This document shows, piece after piece, positions 36,044 through 49,370 of a DNA stretch of 64,000 bases (position 1 is the stretch's first letter; each line of letters opens with the position of its first letter). A model generated the notes under the pieces. That model ran no database searches, had not been told where the DNA came from, and worked only from the letters and a program-made list of their open reading frames with translations. Origin of the DNA: Dama dama (taxonomy: Eukaryota > Chordata > Mammalia > Artiodactyla > Cervidae); the NCBI RefSeq assembly GCF_033118175.1, contig NW_026870969.1:744001-808000 (forward strand), given 5' to 3'. The position numbers and the translations under genes were made by a program.

Positions 36044-39000
36044 ATTAGGAGGAGCATGAAACGGTCTGAAAAATAGGAGGATCAAGAAGCGGTGTTGAAA
36101 AACATGAAGATCTGAAAACTTGTGAAAAATATAAAGAGCTTCAAAAGGTGTGAAAAATATGAAGAGCTTCAAAAGGTGTCAAAAATGAGATGAGCATGAA
36201 ACGGTCTGAAAAATATGTGGAGCATAAAGTGGTGTTGAAAAACATGAAGCCTCAAAAGGTGTGAAATACTTGAGGAGCATGAATCGGTCTGAAAAATTGG
36301 AGGAGCATGAAGCGGTGTTGAAAAACATGAAGAGCCTGAAAATGTGAGAAAAATATGAAGAGCTACAAAAGGTGTGAAGTACAGGAGGAGCATTAATCGG
36401 TCTGAAAAATAGGAGTAGCATGAAGCGGTGTTGAAAAACATGAAGAGCCTGAAAAGGTGTGAAAAATATGAAGAGCTTCAAATGGTGTGAAAAATACGAG
36501 GAGCATAAAGAGGTGTTCAAAAACATGAAAAGCCTGAAATGTTGTAAAAAATATGAAAAGCTTCAAAAGGTGTCAAAAATATGAGGAGCATGAAACGGTC
36601 TGAAAAACCGGAGGAGTATGAAGCGGTGTTCAAAAACATGAAGAGCCTGAAAAGGTGTGAAAAATTTGAAGAGCTTCAAAAATGTGAAATATATGAAGAG
36701 CTTCAAAAGGTGTGAAATATATGAAGAGCTTCAAAAGGTGTCAAAAATTAGATGAGCAAGAAACGGTCTGAAAAATAGGAGGAGCATGAAGTGGTGTTGA
36801 AAAACATGAAGAGCCTGAAAATGTGTGAAATATATGAAGAGCTTCAAAAGGTGTGAAAAATATGAAGAGCTTCAAAAGGTGTCAAAAATATGAAGAGCAT
36901 TAAACGGTCGCAAAAGTAGGAGGAACTTGAAGTGGTGTTCGAACACATGAAGAGTCTGAAAAGGTGTGAAATATAAGAAGAGTTTCAAAAGGTGTCAAAA
37001 TTATGAGGTGCATGAAACGGTCTGAAAAATAGGAGGATCATGAAACAGTGTTGAAAAACATGAAGAGCCTGAAAAGGTGTGAAAAATATGAAGAGCTTCA
37101 AAACGTGTCAAAAATATGAGGAGAATGAAACTGTCTGAAAAATAGGAGAAGCATGATGCGGTGTTGAAAAATATGAAGAGCCTGAAAACGTGTGAAAAAT
37201 ATGAAGATCTTCAAAAGGAATGAAAAATATGAGGAGCTTCAAAAGGTGTCAAAAATGAGTTGACCATGAAACGGTCTGAGAAATAGAAGGAGCATGAAGT
37301 TCTTTTCAAAAAAATGAAGAATCTGAAAAGGTGTGAAGTATAAGAAGATTTCAAAAGGTGTCAAAAATATGAGGAGCATGAAACGGTCTGAAAAATAGGA
37401 GGAGCATGAAGTCATGATGCAAAACATGAAGAGCGTGAAAATGTGTGAAAAATACGAAGAGCTTCAAAAGGTGTCACAAATATGAGGAGCATGAAACGGT
37501 CTGAAATATATGAGGAGCATGAAGCGGTGTTCAAAAACATGAAGAGCCTGAAAACGTGTGAAAAATCTGAAGAGCTTCAAAAATGTGAAAAATATGAAGA
37601 GCTTCAAAAGGTGTGAAATATATGAAGAGCTTCAAAAGGTGTCAAAAATTAGATGAGCATGAAACTGTCTGAAAAATAGGAGGAGCATGAAGTGTTATTG
37701 AAAATCATGACGAGCCTGAAAAGGTGTGTAAAATATGAAGAGCTTCAAAAGGTGTCAAAAATATGAGGAGCATGAAATGGTCTGAAAAATACTAGGAGCA
37801 TGAAACGGTGTTCAAAAACAGGAGGAGCCTGAAAAGGTGTGAAAAATATGAAGAGCTTCAAAAGGTGTCAAAAATAAGAGGAGCATGAAACGGTCTGAAA
37901 AATAGGAGGAGCATGAAGCGGTGTTCAAAAATATGAAGAGCCTGAAAATTTGTGAAAACTATGAAGAGCTTCAGAAGGTGTCATAAATTAGATGAGCATG
38001 AAACGGTCTGAAAAATAGGAGGAGCATGAAGCCGTGTTGAAAAACATTAACAGCCTGAAAATGTGTGAAATATATGAAGAGCTTCAAAAGATTTCAGAAA
38101 TGAGAGGAGCATGAAACGGTCTGAAAATAGGAGGAGCATGAAGCGGTGTTGAAAAACATGAGGAGCCTGAAAAGGTGTGAATGAAAATAATGAAGAGCTT
38201 CAAAAGGTGTGAAAAATATGAAGAGCTTCAAATGGTGTCAAAAATGAGAAGAGCATAAAAGGGTCTGAAAAATAGGAGAAGCATGAAGTGGTGTTGAAAA
38301 ATATGAAGAGCCTGAAAAAGTGTGAAATATATGAGGAGCTTCAAAAGGCGTGAAAAATATGAAGAGCTTTAAAAGAGGTCAAAAATATGAGGAGCATGAA
38401 ACGGTCTGAAAAATAGGAGGAGCATTGTAGCATTGTTCAAAAACTTGAAGAGCCTGAAAAGGTGTGAAAAATATGAAGAGCTTCAAAAGGTGTCAAAAAT
38501 ATGAGGAGCATGAAATGGTCTGAAAAATACTAGGAGCATGAAACGGTGTTCAAAAACAGGAGGAGCCTGAAAAGGTGTGAAAAATATGAAGAGGTTCAAA
38601 AGGTGTCAAAATAAGAGGAGCATGAAACGGTCTGAAAAATAGGAGGAGCATGAAGTGGTGTTGAAAAACATGAAGAGCCTGAAAAGGTGTGAAAAATATG
38701 AAGAGCTTCAAAGATGTGAAAAATATGAGGAGCATGAAACTGTCTGAAAATAGAAACAGCAGGAAACGGTGTTGAAAAACATGAAGAGCCTGAAAATGTG
38801 TGAAAAACATGAAGAGCCTGAAAAGGTGTGAAAAATATGAAGAGTTTCAAAGGTGTGAAAAATATGAAGAGCTTCAAAAGGTGTCAAAAATGAGATCAAC
38901 AAGAAACCGTCTGAAAAATAGGAGGAGCATGAAGCGGTGTTGAAAAATATGAAGAGCCTGAAAAGGTGTGAAAAATATGAAGAGTTTCAAAAGGTGTGAA

Positions 39001-41074
39001 AAATATGAAGAGCTTCAAAAGGTGTCAAAAATGAGATCAACAAGAAACCGTCTGAAAAATAGGAGGAGCATGAAGCGGTGTTGAAAAATATGAAGAACCT
39101 GAAAAGGTGTGAAAAATATGAAGAGCTTATAAATGTGTCAAATATATGAGGAGCATGAATCGGTCTGAAAAATAGGAGGAGCATGAAGTGGTGTTGAAAA
39201 ACATTAAGAGCCTGAAAAGGTGTGTAAAATATGAAGAGCTTCAAAAAGTGTCAAAAATATGAGGAGCAGGAAACTGTCTGAAAAATAGGAGGAGCATGAA
39301 ACGGTGATCAAAAACATGAAGAGCCTGAAAAGGTTTGAAAAATATGAAGAGCTTCAAAAGATGTGAAATACATGAGGAGCATGAAACGGGCTGAAAAATA
39401 GGAGAAGCATGAAGTGGTGTGGAAAAACATGAACAGCCTGAAAAGGTGTGAAAAATATGAAGAGCTTCAAAAGGTGTGAAATACATGAGGAGCATGAAAC
39501 TCTTTGAAAAATAGGAGGAGCATGAAGCTGTTTTCAAAATCATGAAGAGCCTGAAAAGTTGTCAAAAATATGAAAAGCTTCAAAAGCTGTCAAATATGAG
39601 ATGAGCATGAAACGGTCTGAAAAATAGGAAGATCATGAAAAGGTGTTGAAAAATATGAAGTCACTAAAAGTTGTGAAAAATAGAAAGAGCTTCAAAAGGT
39701 GTCAAAAATATGAGGAGCATCAAACGGTCTGAAAAATAAGAGGAGCATTAAGCGGTCGTCAAAAACATGAAGAGCCTGAAAAGGTGTGAAAAATAGGAAG
39801 AGCTTCAAAACGTGTGAAATATATGAGGAGCATGAAACGGTCTGAAAATTAGGAGAAGCATGAAGTGGTGTGGAAAAACATGAAGAGCCTGAAAAGGTGT
39901 GAAAAATATGAAGAGCTTCAAAATGGGTCAAAAATATGAAGAGCATGAAACGGTCTGAAAAATAGGAGAACCATGAAGCGGTGTTCAAAAACATGAACAG
40001 CCTGAAAAGGTGTGAAAAATATGAAGAGCTTCAAAAGTTGTGAAATACATGAGGAGCATGAAACTCTCTGAAAAATAGGAGGAGCATGAAGCGGTGATCA
40101 AAAACATGAAGAGCCTAAAAAGTAGTGAAAATTATGAAAAGCTTCAAAAGGTGTCAAAAATGAGATGAGCATGAAACGGTCTGAAAAATAGGAGTATCAT
40201 GAAACGGTCTGAAAAATAGAAGCAGCATGAAACTGTGTTGAAAAACATGAAGAGCATGAAAATGTGTGAAAAATATGAAGAGCTTCAAAAGGTGTGAAAT
40301 ACATGAGGAGCATGAAACGTCTGAAAATTAAGTGAAGCATGAGGTGGTGTGGAAAAACATGAAGAGCCTGAACAGGTGTGAAAAATATGAAGAGTTTCAA
40401 AAGGTGTAAAAAATATGAAGAGCATGAAATGATCTGAAAAATAAGAGGATCATGAAGCGTTGTTCAAAAACATGAAGCGCCTGAAAAGGTGTAAAAAATA
40501 TGACGAGCTTCAAAATGTGTGAAATACATGAGGAGCATTAAACGGCCTGAAATATAGGAGGAACATGAACCGGTGTTCAAATACAAGAAGAGCCTGAAAA
40601 GTTGTGAAAAATATGAAGAGCTCCAAAAGGTGTGAAAATATGAAGAGCTTCAAAACCTTTCAAAACTGAGATGAGCATGAAACGGTCTGAAAAATAGGAG
40701 GAGCATGAAGTGGTGTTGAAAAATGAAGAGCCTGAAAAGGTGTGAAAAATATGAATACCTTCTAAATGTGTCAAAAATATGAGGAGCATGAAACGGTCTG
40801 AGAAATTGGAGGAGCATGAAATGATGTTGAAAAACTAGAAGAGCATGAAAAGGTGTGAAAAATATGAAGAGCTTCTAAAAGTATCAAAAATATGAGGTGC
40901 ATGAAACAGTCTGAAAAATAGGAGGAGCATTATGTTGTGTTGAAAAACATTAAGAGCCTGAAAAGTGTGAAAAATATGAAGAGCTTCAAAAGGTGTCAAA
41001 AATATAGGGGCATGAAACGGTCTGAAAAATACGAGGAGCATGAAGTGGTGTTAAAAACATGAAGAGCCTGAAAA
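36044..41074 (+). repeat. Diverged units with small local duplications
   Basis: Mostly private variants. Local duplications: about 180 bp at 37742-37920 recurs at 38480-38657 (offset 738, marker ACTAGGAGC at 37791 and 38529). A five-monomer unit recurs at offset 141 (GATCAACAAGAAACC at 38894 and 39035). Three consecutive a monomers at about 36668-36750 recur at about 37570-37651. The GTGATC/GGGCTG/GTGTGG marker dimer occurs at 39.30-39.43 kb. No gene or other feature is visible. Confidence 0.82.
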
Positions 41075-44000
41075 GGTGTGAAAAATATGAAGAGCTTCAA
41101 AAGGTGTGAAAAACATGAAGAGCTTCAAAAGGTGTGAAAAACATGAGGAGCATGAAACGGTCTTAAAAACAGAAGCAGCATGAAGCAGTGTTGAAAAACA
41201 TGAAGAGCCTGAAAACGTGTGAAAAATATGAAGAGCTTCAAAAGGTGTGAAAAATATGAAGAGCTTCAAAAGATGTGAAAAATATGAGGAGCATGAAACG
41301 GTCTGAAAAATAGAAGCAGCATGAAGCGGTGTTGAAAAACATGAAGAACCTGAAAAGGTGTGAGAAATATGAAGAGCTTCAATAGGTGTCAAAAATATGA
41401 GGAGCATGAAACGGTCTTAAAAATACTAGGAGAATGAAGTTGTGTTGCAAAACATGAAGAGCCTGAAAAGGTGTGAAAAACATGAAGAGCCTGAAAAGGT
41501 GTGAAAAATATGAAGAGCTTCATAAGGTGTGAAATACATGAGGAGCATGAAACTCTCTGAAAAATAGGAGGAGCATGAAGTGGTGTTGTAAAACCTGAAG
41601 AGCCTGAAAAGGTGTGAAAAATATGAAGAGCTTCAAAAGGTGTCAAAAATATGAGGAGCATGAAACGGTCTGAAAAATAGGTGGAGCATGAAGCGGTGTT
41701 CAAAAACATGAAGAGCCTGAAAACGTGTGAAAAATATGAAGAGCTTCAAAAGGTGTCAAATACATGAGGATCTTAAACGGTCTGAAAAAAGGGGGAGCAT
41801 GAAGCGGTGTTCAAAATAGGAAGAGCCTGAAAAGTTGTGAAAAATATGAAGAGCTTCAAAAGGTGTGAAAATTATGAGGAGCATGAAACGGTCTGAAAAA
41901 TAGGAGGAGCATGAAGCTGTGTTCAAAATCACGAAGAGCCTGAAAAGGTGTGAAAAATATGAAGAGCTTCAAAAGGTGTCAATTTTATGAGGAGCATGAA
42001 ACGGTCTGAAAAATAGGAGGAGAATGAATCGGTGTTGAAAAACATAAGGAGCATGAAAAGGTGTGAAAAATATGAAGAGCTTTAAAAGGTGTGAAAAATA
42101 TGAGGTGCATGAAACGGTCTGAAAAATAGGAGGAGCATGATGCGGTGTTGAAAAACATGAAGAGCCTGAAAAGGTGTGAAAAATATGAAGAGCTTCAAAA
42201 GGTGTCAAAAATATGAGGAGCATGAAACGGTCTGAAAATTAGGAGGAGCATGAAGCGTTGTTGAAAAACATGAAGAGCATGAAAAGGTGTGAAAATATGA
42301 AGATCTTCTAAAGGTGTCAAAAATATGAGGAGCATGAAACGGTCTTAAAAATTGGAGGAGCATGAAGCGGTGTTGAAAATCATGAAGGGCCTGAAAAGGT
42401 GTGAAAAATATGAAGAGTTTCAAAAGGTGTGAAAATATGAAGAGCTTCAAAAGGTGTCAAAAATGAGATCAACATGAAACCGTCTGAATAATAGGAGGAG
42501 CATGCAGCGGTGTTGAAAAATATGAAGATCCTGAAAAGGTGTGAAAATATGAAGAGCTTCTAAATGTGTCAAATATATGAGGAGCATGAAACGGTCTGAA
42601 AAATAGGAGGATCATGAAACGGTGATGAAAAATATGAGAGCCTGAAAAGGTTTGAAAAATATGAAGAGCTTCAAAAGGTGTGAAAAACATGAAGAGCTTC
42701 AAAAGGTGTGAAAAACATGAGGAGCATGAAACGGTCTTAAAAACAGAAGCAGCATGAAGCAGTGTTGAAAAACATGAAGAGCCTGAAAACGTGTGAAAAA
42801 TATGAAGAGCTTCAAAAGGTGTGAAAAATATGAAGAGCTTCAAAAGATATGAAAAATATGAGGAGCATGAAACGGTCTGAAAAATAGAAGCAGCATGAAG
42901 CGGTGTTGAAAAACATGAAGATCCTGAAAAGGTGTGAGAAATATGAAGAGCTTCAATAGGTGTCAAAAATATGAGGAGCATGAAACGGTCTTAAAAATAC
43001 TAGGAGAATGAAGATGTGTTGCAAAACATGAAGAGCCTGAAAAGGTGTGAAAAACATGAAGAGCCTGAAAAGGTGTGAAAAATATGAAGAGCTTCATAAG
43101 GTGTGAAATACATGAGGAGCATGAAACTCTCTGAAAAATAGGAGGAGCATGAAGTGGTGTTGTAAAACTTGAAGAGCCTGAAAAGGTGTGAAAAATATGA
43201 AGAGCTTCAAAAGGTGTCAAAAATATGAGGAGGATGAAACGGTCTGAAAAATAGGTGGAGCATGAAGCCGTGTTGAAAAACCTGAAGAGCCTGAAAAGGT
43301 GTGAAAAATATGAAGAGCTTCAAAAGGTGTCAAAAATATGAGGAGCATGAAACGGTCTGAAAAATAGGTGGAGCATGAAGCGGTGTTCAAAAACATGAAG
43401 AGCCTGAAAACGTGTGAAAAATATGAAGAGCTTCAAAAGGTGTCAAATACATGAGGATCTTAAACGGTCTGAAAAAAGGGGGAGCATGAAGCGGTGTTCA
43501 AAATAGGAAGAGCCTGAAAAGTTGTGAAAAATATGAAGAGCTTCAAAAGGTGTGAAAATTATGAGGAGCATGAAACGGTCTGAAAAATAGGAGGAGCATG
43601 AAGCTGTGTTCAAAATCACGAAGAGCCTGAAAAGGTGTGAAAAATATGAAGAGCTTTAAAAGGTGTCAATTTTATGAGGAGCATGAAACGGTCTGAAAAA
43701 TAGGAGGAGAATGAATCGGTGTTGAAAAACATAAGGAGCATGAAAAGGTGTGAAAAATATGAAGAGCTTTAAAAGGTGTGAAAAATATGAGGTGCATGAA
43801 ACGGTCTGAAAAATAGGAGGAGCATGATGCGGTGTTGAAAAATATGAAGAGCCTGAAAAGGTGTGAAAAATATGAAGAGCTTCAAAAGGTGTCAAAAATA
43901 TGAGGAGCATGAAACGGTCTGAAAATTAGGAGGAGCATGAAGCGTTGTTGAAAAACATGAAGAGCATGAAAAGGTGTGAAAATATGAAGATCTTCTAAAG

Positions 44001-47000
44001 GTGTCAAAAATATGAGGAGCATGAAACGGTCTTAAAAATTGGAGGAGCATGAAGCGGTGTTGAAAATCATGAAGGGCCTGAAAAGGTGTGAAAAATATGA
44101 AGAGTTTCAAAAGGTGTGAAAATATGAAGAGCTTCAAAAGGTGTCAAAAATGAGATCAACATGAAACCGTCTGAATAATAGGAGGAGCATGCAGCGGTGT
44201 TGAAAAATATGAAGATCCTGAAAAGGTGTGAAAATATGAAGAGCTTCTAAATGTGTCAAATATATGAGGAGCATGAAACGGTCTGAAAAATAGGAGGATC
44301 ATGAAACGGTGATGAAAAATATGAGAGCCTGAAAAGGTTTGAAAAATATGAAGAGCTTCAAAAGGTGTGAAAAACATGAAGAGCTTCAAAAGGTGTGAAA
44401 AACATGAGGAGCATGAAACGGTCTTAAAAACAGAAGCAGCATGAAGCAGTGTTGAAAAACATGAAGAGCCTGAAAACGTGTGAAAAATATGAAGAGCTTC
44501 AAAAGGTGTGAAAAATATGAAGAGCTTCAAAAGATATGAAAAATATGAGGAGCATGAAACGGTCTGAAAAATAGAAGCAGCATGAAGCGGTGTTGAAAAA
44601 CATGAAGATCCTGAAAAGGTGTGAGAAATATGAAGAGCTTCAATAGGTGTCAAAAATATGAGGAGCATGAAACGGTCTTAAAAATACTAGGAGAATGAAG
44701 ATGTGTTGCAAAACATGAAGAGCCTGAAAAGGTGTGAAAAACATGAAGAGCCTGAAAAGGTGTGAAAAATATGAAGAGCTTCATAAGGTGTGAAATACAT
44801 GAGGAGCATGAAACTCTCTGAAAAATAGGAGGAGCATGAAGTGGTGTTGTAAAACTTGAAGAGCCTGAAAAGGTGTGAAAAATATGAAGAGCTTCAAAAG
44901 GTGTCAAAAATATGAGGAGGATGAAACGGTCTGAAAAATAGGTGGAGCATGAAGCCGTGTTGAAAAACCTGAAGAGCCTGAAAAGGTGTGAAAAATATGA
45001 AGAGCTTCAAAAGGTGTCAAAAATATGAGGAGCATGAAACGGTCTGAAAAATAGGTGGAGCATGAAGCGGTGTTCAAAAACATGAAGAGCCTGAAAACGT
45101 GTGAAAAATATGAAGAGCTTCAAAAGGTGTCAAATACATGAGGATCTTAAACGCTCTGAAAAAAGGGGGAGCATGAAGCGGTGTTCAAAATAGGAAGAGC
45201 CTGAAAAGTTGTGAAAAATATGAAGAGCTTCAAAAGGTGTGAAAATTATGAGGAGCATGAAACGGTCTGAAAAATAGGAGGAGCATGAAGCTGTGTTCAA
45301 AATCACGAAGAGCCTGAAAAGGTGTGAAAAATATGAAGAGCTTTAAAAGGTGTCAAGAATATGAGGAGCATGAAACGGTCTGAAAAATAGGAGGAGAATG
45401 AATCGGTGTTGAAAAACATAAGGAGCATGAAAAGGTGTGAAAAATATGAAGAGCTTTAAAAGGTGTGAAAAATATGAGGTGCATGAAACGCTCTGAAAAA
45501 TAGGAGGAGCATGATGCGGTGTTGAAAAATATGAAGAGCCTGAAAAGGTGTGAAAAATATGAAGAGCTTCAAAAGGTGTCAAAAATATGAGGAGCATGAA
45601 ACGGTCTGAAAATTAGGAGGAGCATGAAGCGTTGTTGAAAAACATGAAGAGCATGAAAAGGTGTGAAAATATGAAGATCTTCTAAAGGTGTCAAAAATAT
45701 GAGGAGCATGAAACGGTCTTAAAAATTGGAGGAGCATGAAGCGGTGTTGAAAATCATGAAGGGCCTGAAAAGGTGTGAAAAATATGAAGAGTTTCAAAAG
45801 GTGTGAAAATATGAAGAGCTTCAAAAGGTGTCAAAAATGAGATCAACATGAAACCGTCTGAATAATAGGAGGAGCATGCAGCGGTGTTGAAAAATATGAA
45901 GATCCTGAAAAGGTGTGAAAATATGAAGAGCTTCTAAATGTGTCAAATATATGAGGAGCATGAAACGGTCTGAAAAATAGGAGGATCATGAAACGGTGAT
46001 GAAAAATATGAGAGCCTGAAAAGGTTTGAAAAATATGAAGAGCTTCAAAAGGTGTGAAAAACATGAAGAGCTTCAAAAGGTGTGAAAAACATGAGGAGCA
46101 TGAAACGGTCTTAAAAACAGAAGCAGCATGAAGCAGTGTTGAAAAACATGAAGAGCCTGAAAACGTGTGAAAAATATGAAGAGCTTCAAAAGGTGTGAAA
46201 AATATGAAGAGCTTCAAAAGATATGAAAAATATGAGGAGCATGAAACGGTCTGAAAAATAGAAGCAGCATGAAGCGGTGTTGAAAAACATGAAGATCCTG
46301 AAAAGGTGTGAGAAATATGAAGAGCTTCAATAGGTGTCAAAAATATGAGGAGCATGAAACGGTCTTAAAAATACTAGGAGAATGAAGATGTGTTGCAAAA
46401 CATGAAGAGCCTGAAAAGGTGTGAAAAACATGAAGAGCCTGAAAAGGTGTGAAAAATATGAAGAGCTTCATAAGGTGTGAAATACATGAGGAGCATGAAA
46501 CTCTCTGAAAAATAGGAGGAGCATGAAGTGGTGTTGTAAAACTTGAAGAGCCTGAAAAGGTGTGAAAAATATGAAGAGCTTCAAAAGGTGTCAAAAATAT
46601 GAGGAGGATGAAACGGTCTGAAAAATAGGTGGAGCATGAAGCCGTGTTGAAAAACCTGAAGAGCCTGAAAAGGTGTGAAAAATATGAAGAGCTTCAAAAG
46701 GTGTCAAAAATATGAGGAGCATGAAACGGTCTGAAAAATAGGTGGAGCATGAAGCGGTGTTCAAAAACATGAAGAGCCTGAAAACGTGTGAAAAATATGA
46801 AGAGCTTCAAAAGGTGTCAAATACATGAGGATCTTAAACGCTCTGAAAAAAGGGGGAGCATGAAGCGGTGTTCAAAATAGGAAGAGCCTGAAAAGTTGTG
46901 AAAAATATGAAGAGCTTCAAAAGGTGTGAAAATTATGAGGAGCATGAAACGGTCTGAAAAATAGGAGGAGCATGAAGCTGTGTTCAAAATCACGAAGAGC

Positions 47001-49370
47001 CTGAAAAGGTGTGAAAAATATGAAGAGCTTTAAAAGGTGTCAATTTTATGAGGAGCATGAAACGGTCTGAAAAATAGGAGGAGAATGAATCGGTGTTGAA
47101 AAACATAAGGAGCATGAAAAGGTGTGAAAAATATGAAGAGCTTTAAAAGGTGTGAAAAATATGAGGTGCATGAAACGGTCTGAAAAATAGGAGGAGCATG
47201 ATGCGGTGTTGAAAAATATGAAGAGCCTGAAAAGGTGTGAAAAATATGAAGAGCTTCAAAAGGTGTCAAAAATATGAGGAGCATGAAACGGTCTGAAAAT
47301 TAGGAGGAGCATGAAGCGTTGTTGAAAAACATGAGGAGCATGAAAAGGTGTGAAAATATGAAGATCTTCTAAAGGTGTCAAAAATATGAGGAGCATGAAA
47401 CGGTCTTAAAAATTGGAGGAGCATGAAGCGGTGTTGAAAATCATGAAGGGCCTGAAAAGGTGTGAAAAATATGAAGAGTTTCAAAAGGTGTGAAAATATG
47501 AAGAGCTTCAAAAGGTGTCAAAAATGAGATCAACATGAAACCGTCTGAATAATAGGAGGAGCATGCAGCGGTGTTGAAAAATATGAAGATCCTGAAAAGG
47601 TGTGAAAATATGAAGAGCTTCTAAATGTGTCAAATATATGAGGAGCATGAAACGGTCTGAAAAATAGGAGGATCATGAAACGGTGATGAAAAATATGAGA
47701 GCCTGAAAAGGTTTGAAAAATATGAAGAGCTTCAAAAGGTGTGAAAAACATGAAGAGCTTCAAAAGGTGTGAAAAACATGAGGAGCATGAAACGGTCTTA
47801 AAAACAGAAGCAGCATGAAGCAGTGTTGAAAAACATGAAGAGTCTGAAAACGTGTGAAAAATATGAAGAGCTTCAAAAGGTGTGAAAAATATGAAGAGCT
47901 TCAAAAGATATGAAAAATATGAGGAGCATGAAACGGTCTGAAAAATAGAAGCAGCATGAAGCGGTGTTGAAAAACATGAAGATCCTGAAAAGGTGTGAGA
48001 AATATGAAGAGCTTCAATAGGTGTCAAAAATATGAGGAGCATGAAACGGTCTTAAAAATACTAGGAGAATGAAGATGTGTTGCAAAACATGAAGAGCCTG
48101 AAAAGGTGTGAAAAACATGAAGAGCCTGAAAAGGTGTGAAAAATATGAAGAGCTTCATAAGGTGTGAAATACATGAGGAGCATGAAACTCTCTGAAAAAT
48201 AGGAGGAGCATGAAGTGGTGTTGTAAAACTTGAAGAGCCTGAAAAGGTGTGAAAAATATGAAGAGCTTCAAAAGGTGTCAAAAATATGAGGAGGATGAAA
48301 CGGTCTGAAAAATAGGTGGAGCATGAAGCCGTGTTGAAAAACCTGAAGAGCCTGAAAAGGTGTGAAAAATATGAAGAGCTTCAAAAGGTGTCAAAAATAT
48401 GAGGAGCATGAAACGGTCTGAAAAATAGGTGGAGCATGAAGCGGTGTTCAAAAACATGAAGAGCCTGAAAACGTGTGAAAAATATGAAGAGCTTCAAAAG
48501 GTGTCAAATACATGAGGATCTTAAACGCTCTGAAAAAAGGGGGAGCATGAAGCGGTGTTCAAAATAGGAAGAGCCTGAAAAGTTGTGAAAAATATGAAGA
48601 GCTTCAAAAGGTGTGAAAATTATGAGGAGCATGAAACGGTCTGAAAAATAGGAGGAGCATGAAGCTGTGTTCAAAATCACGAAGAGCCTGAAAAGGTGTG
48701 AAAAATATGAAGAGCTTTAAAAGGTGTCAAGAATATGAGGAGCATGAAACGGTCTGAAAAATAGGAGGAGAATGAATCGGTGTTGAAAAACATAAGGAGC
48801 ATGAAAAGGTGTGAAAAATATGAAGAGCTTTAAAAGGTGTGAAAAATATGAGGTGCATGAAACGCTCTGAAAAATAGGAGGAGCATGATGCGGTGTTGAA
48901 AAATATGAAGAGCCTGAAAAGGTGTGAAAAATATGAAGAGCTTCAAAAGGTGTCAAAAATATGAGGAGCATGAAACGGTCTGAAAATTAGGAGGAGCATG
49001 AAGCGTTGTTGAAAAACATGAAGAGCATGAAAAGGTGTGAAAATATGAAGATCTTCTAAAGGTGTCAAAAATATGAGGAGCATGAAACGGTCTTAAAAAT
49101 TGGAGGAGCATGAAGCGGTGTTGAAAATCATGAAGGGCCTGAAAAGGTGTGAAAAATATGAAGAGTTTCAAAAGGTGTGAAAATATGAAGAGCTTCAAAA
49201 GGTGTCAAAAATGAGATCAACATGAAACCGTCTGAATAATAGGAGGAGCATGCAGCGGTGTTGAAAAATATGAAGATCCTGAAAAGGTGTGAAAATATGA
49301 AGAGCTTCTAAATGTGTCAAATATATGAGGAGCATGAAACGGTCTGAAAAATAGGAGGATCATGAAACGG
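41075..49370 (+). repeat. 1687 bp higher-order repeat, about five copies
   Basis: The marker TCTTAAAAACAGAAGC lies at 41161, 42735, 44422, 46109 and 47796. The last three steps are exactly 1687 bp. The first is 1574 because copy 1 lacks one 113 bp unit, present in later copies near 43.22-43.33 kb. A second marker, CAATTTTATG or CAAGAATATG, lies at 41980, 43667, 45354, 47041 and 48728, again 1687 bp apart. Copies 2-5 differ at only a few positions, so this is the most homogeneous part of the window. Two sites alternate between copies, which suggests a 3374 bp dimer. Diverged relatives of this unit lie at about 51.42-52.63 kb and 59.85-61.06 kb. Inferred: a recent amplification. Confidence 0.93.
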
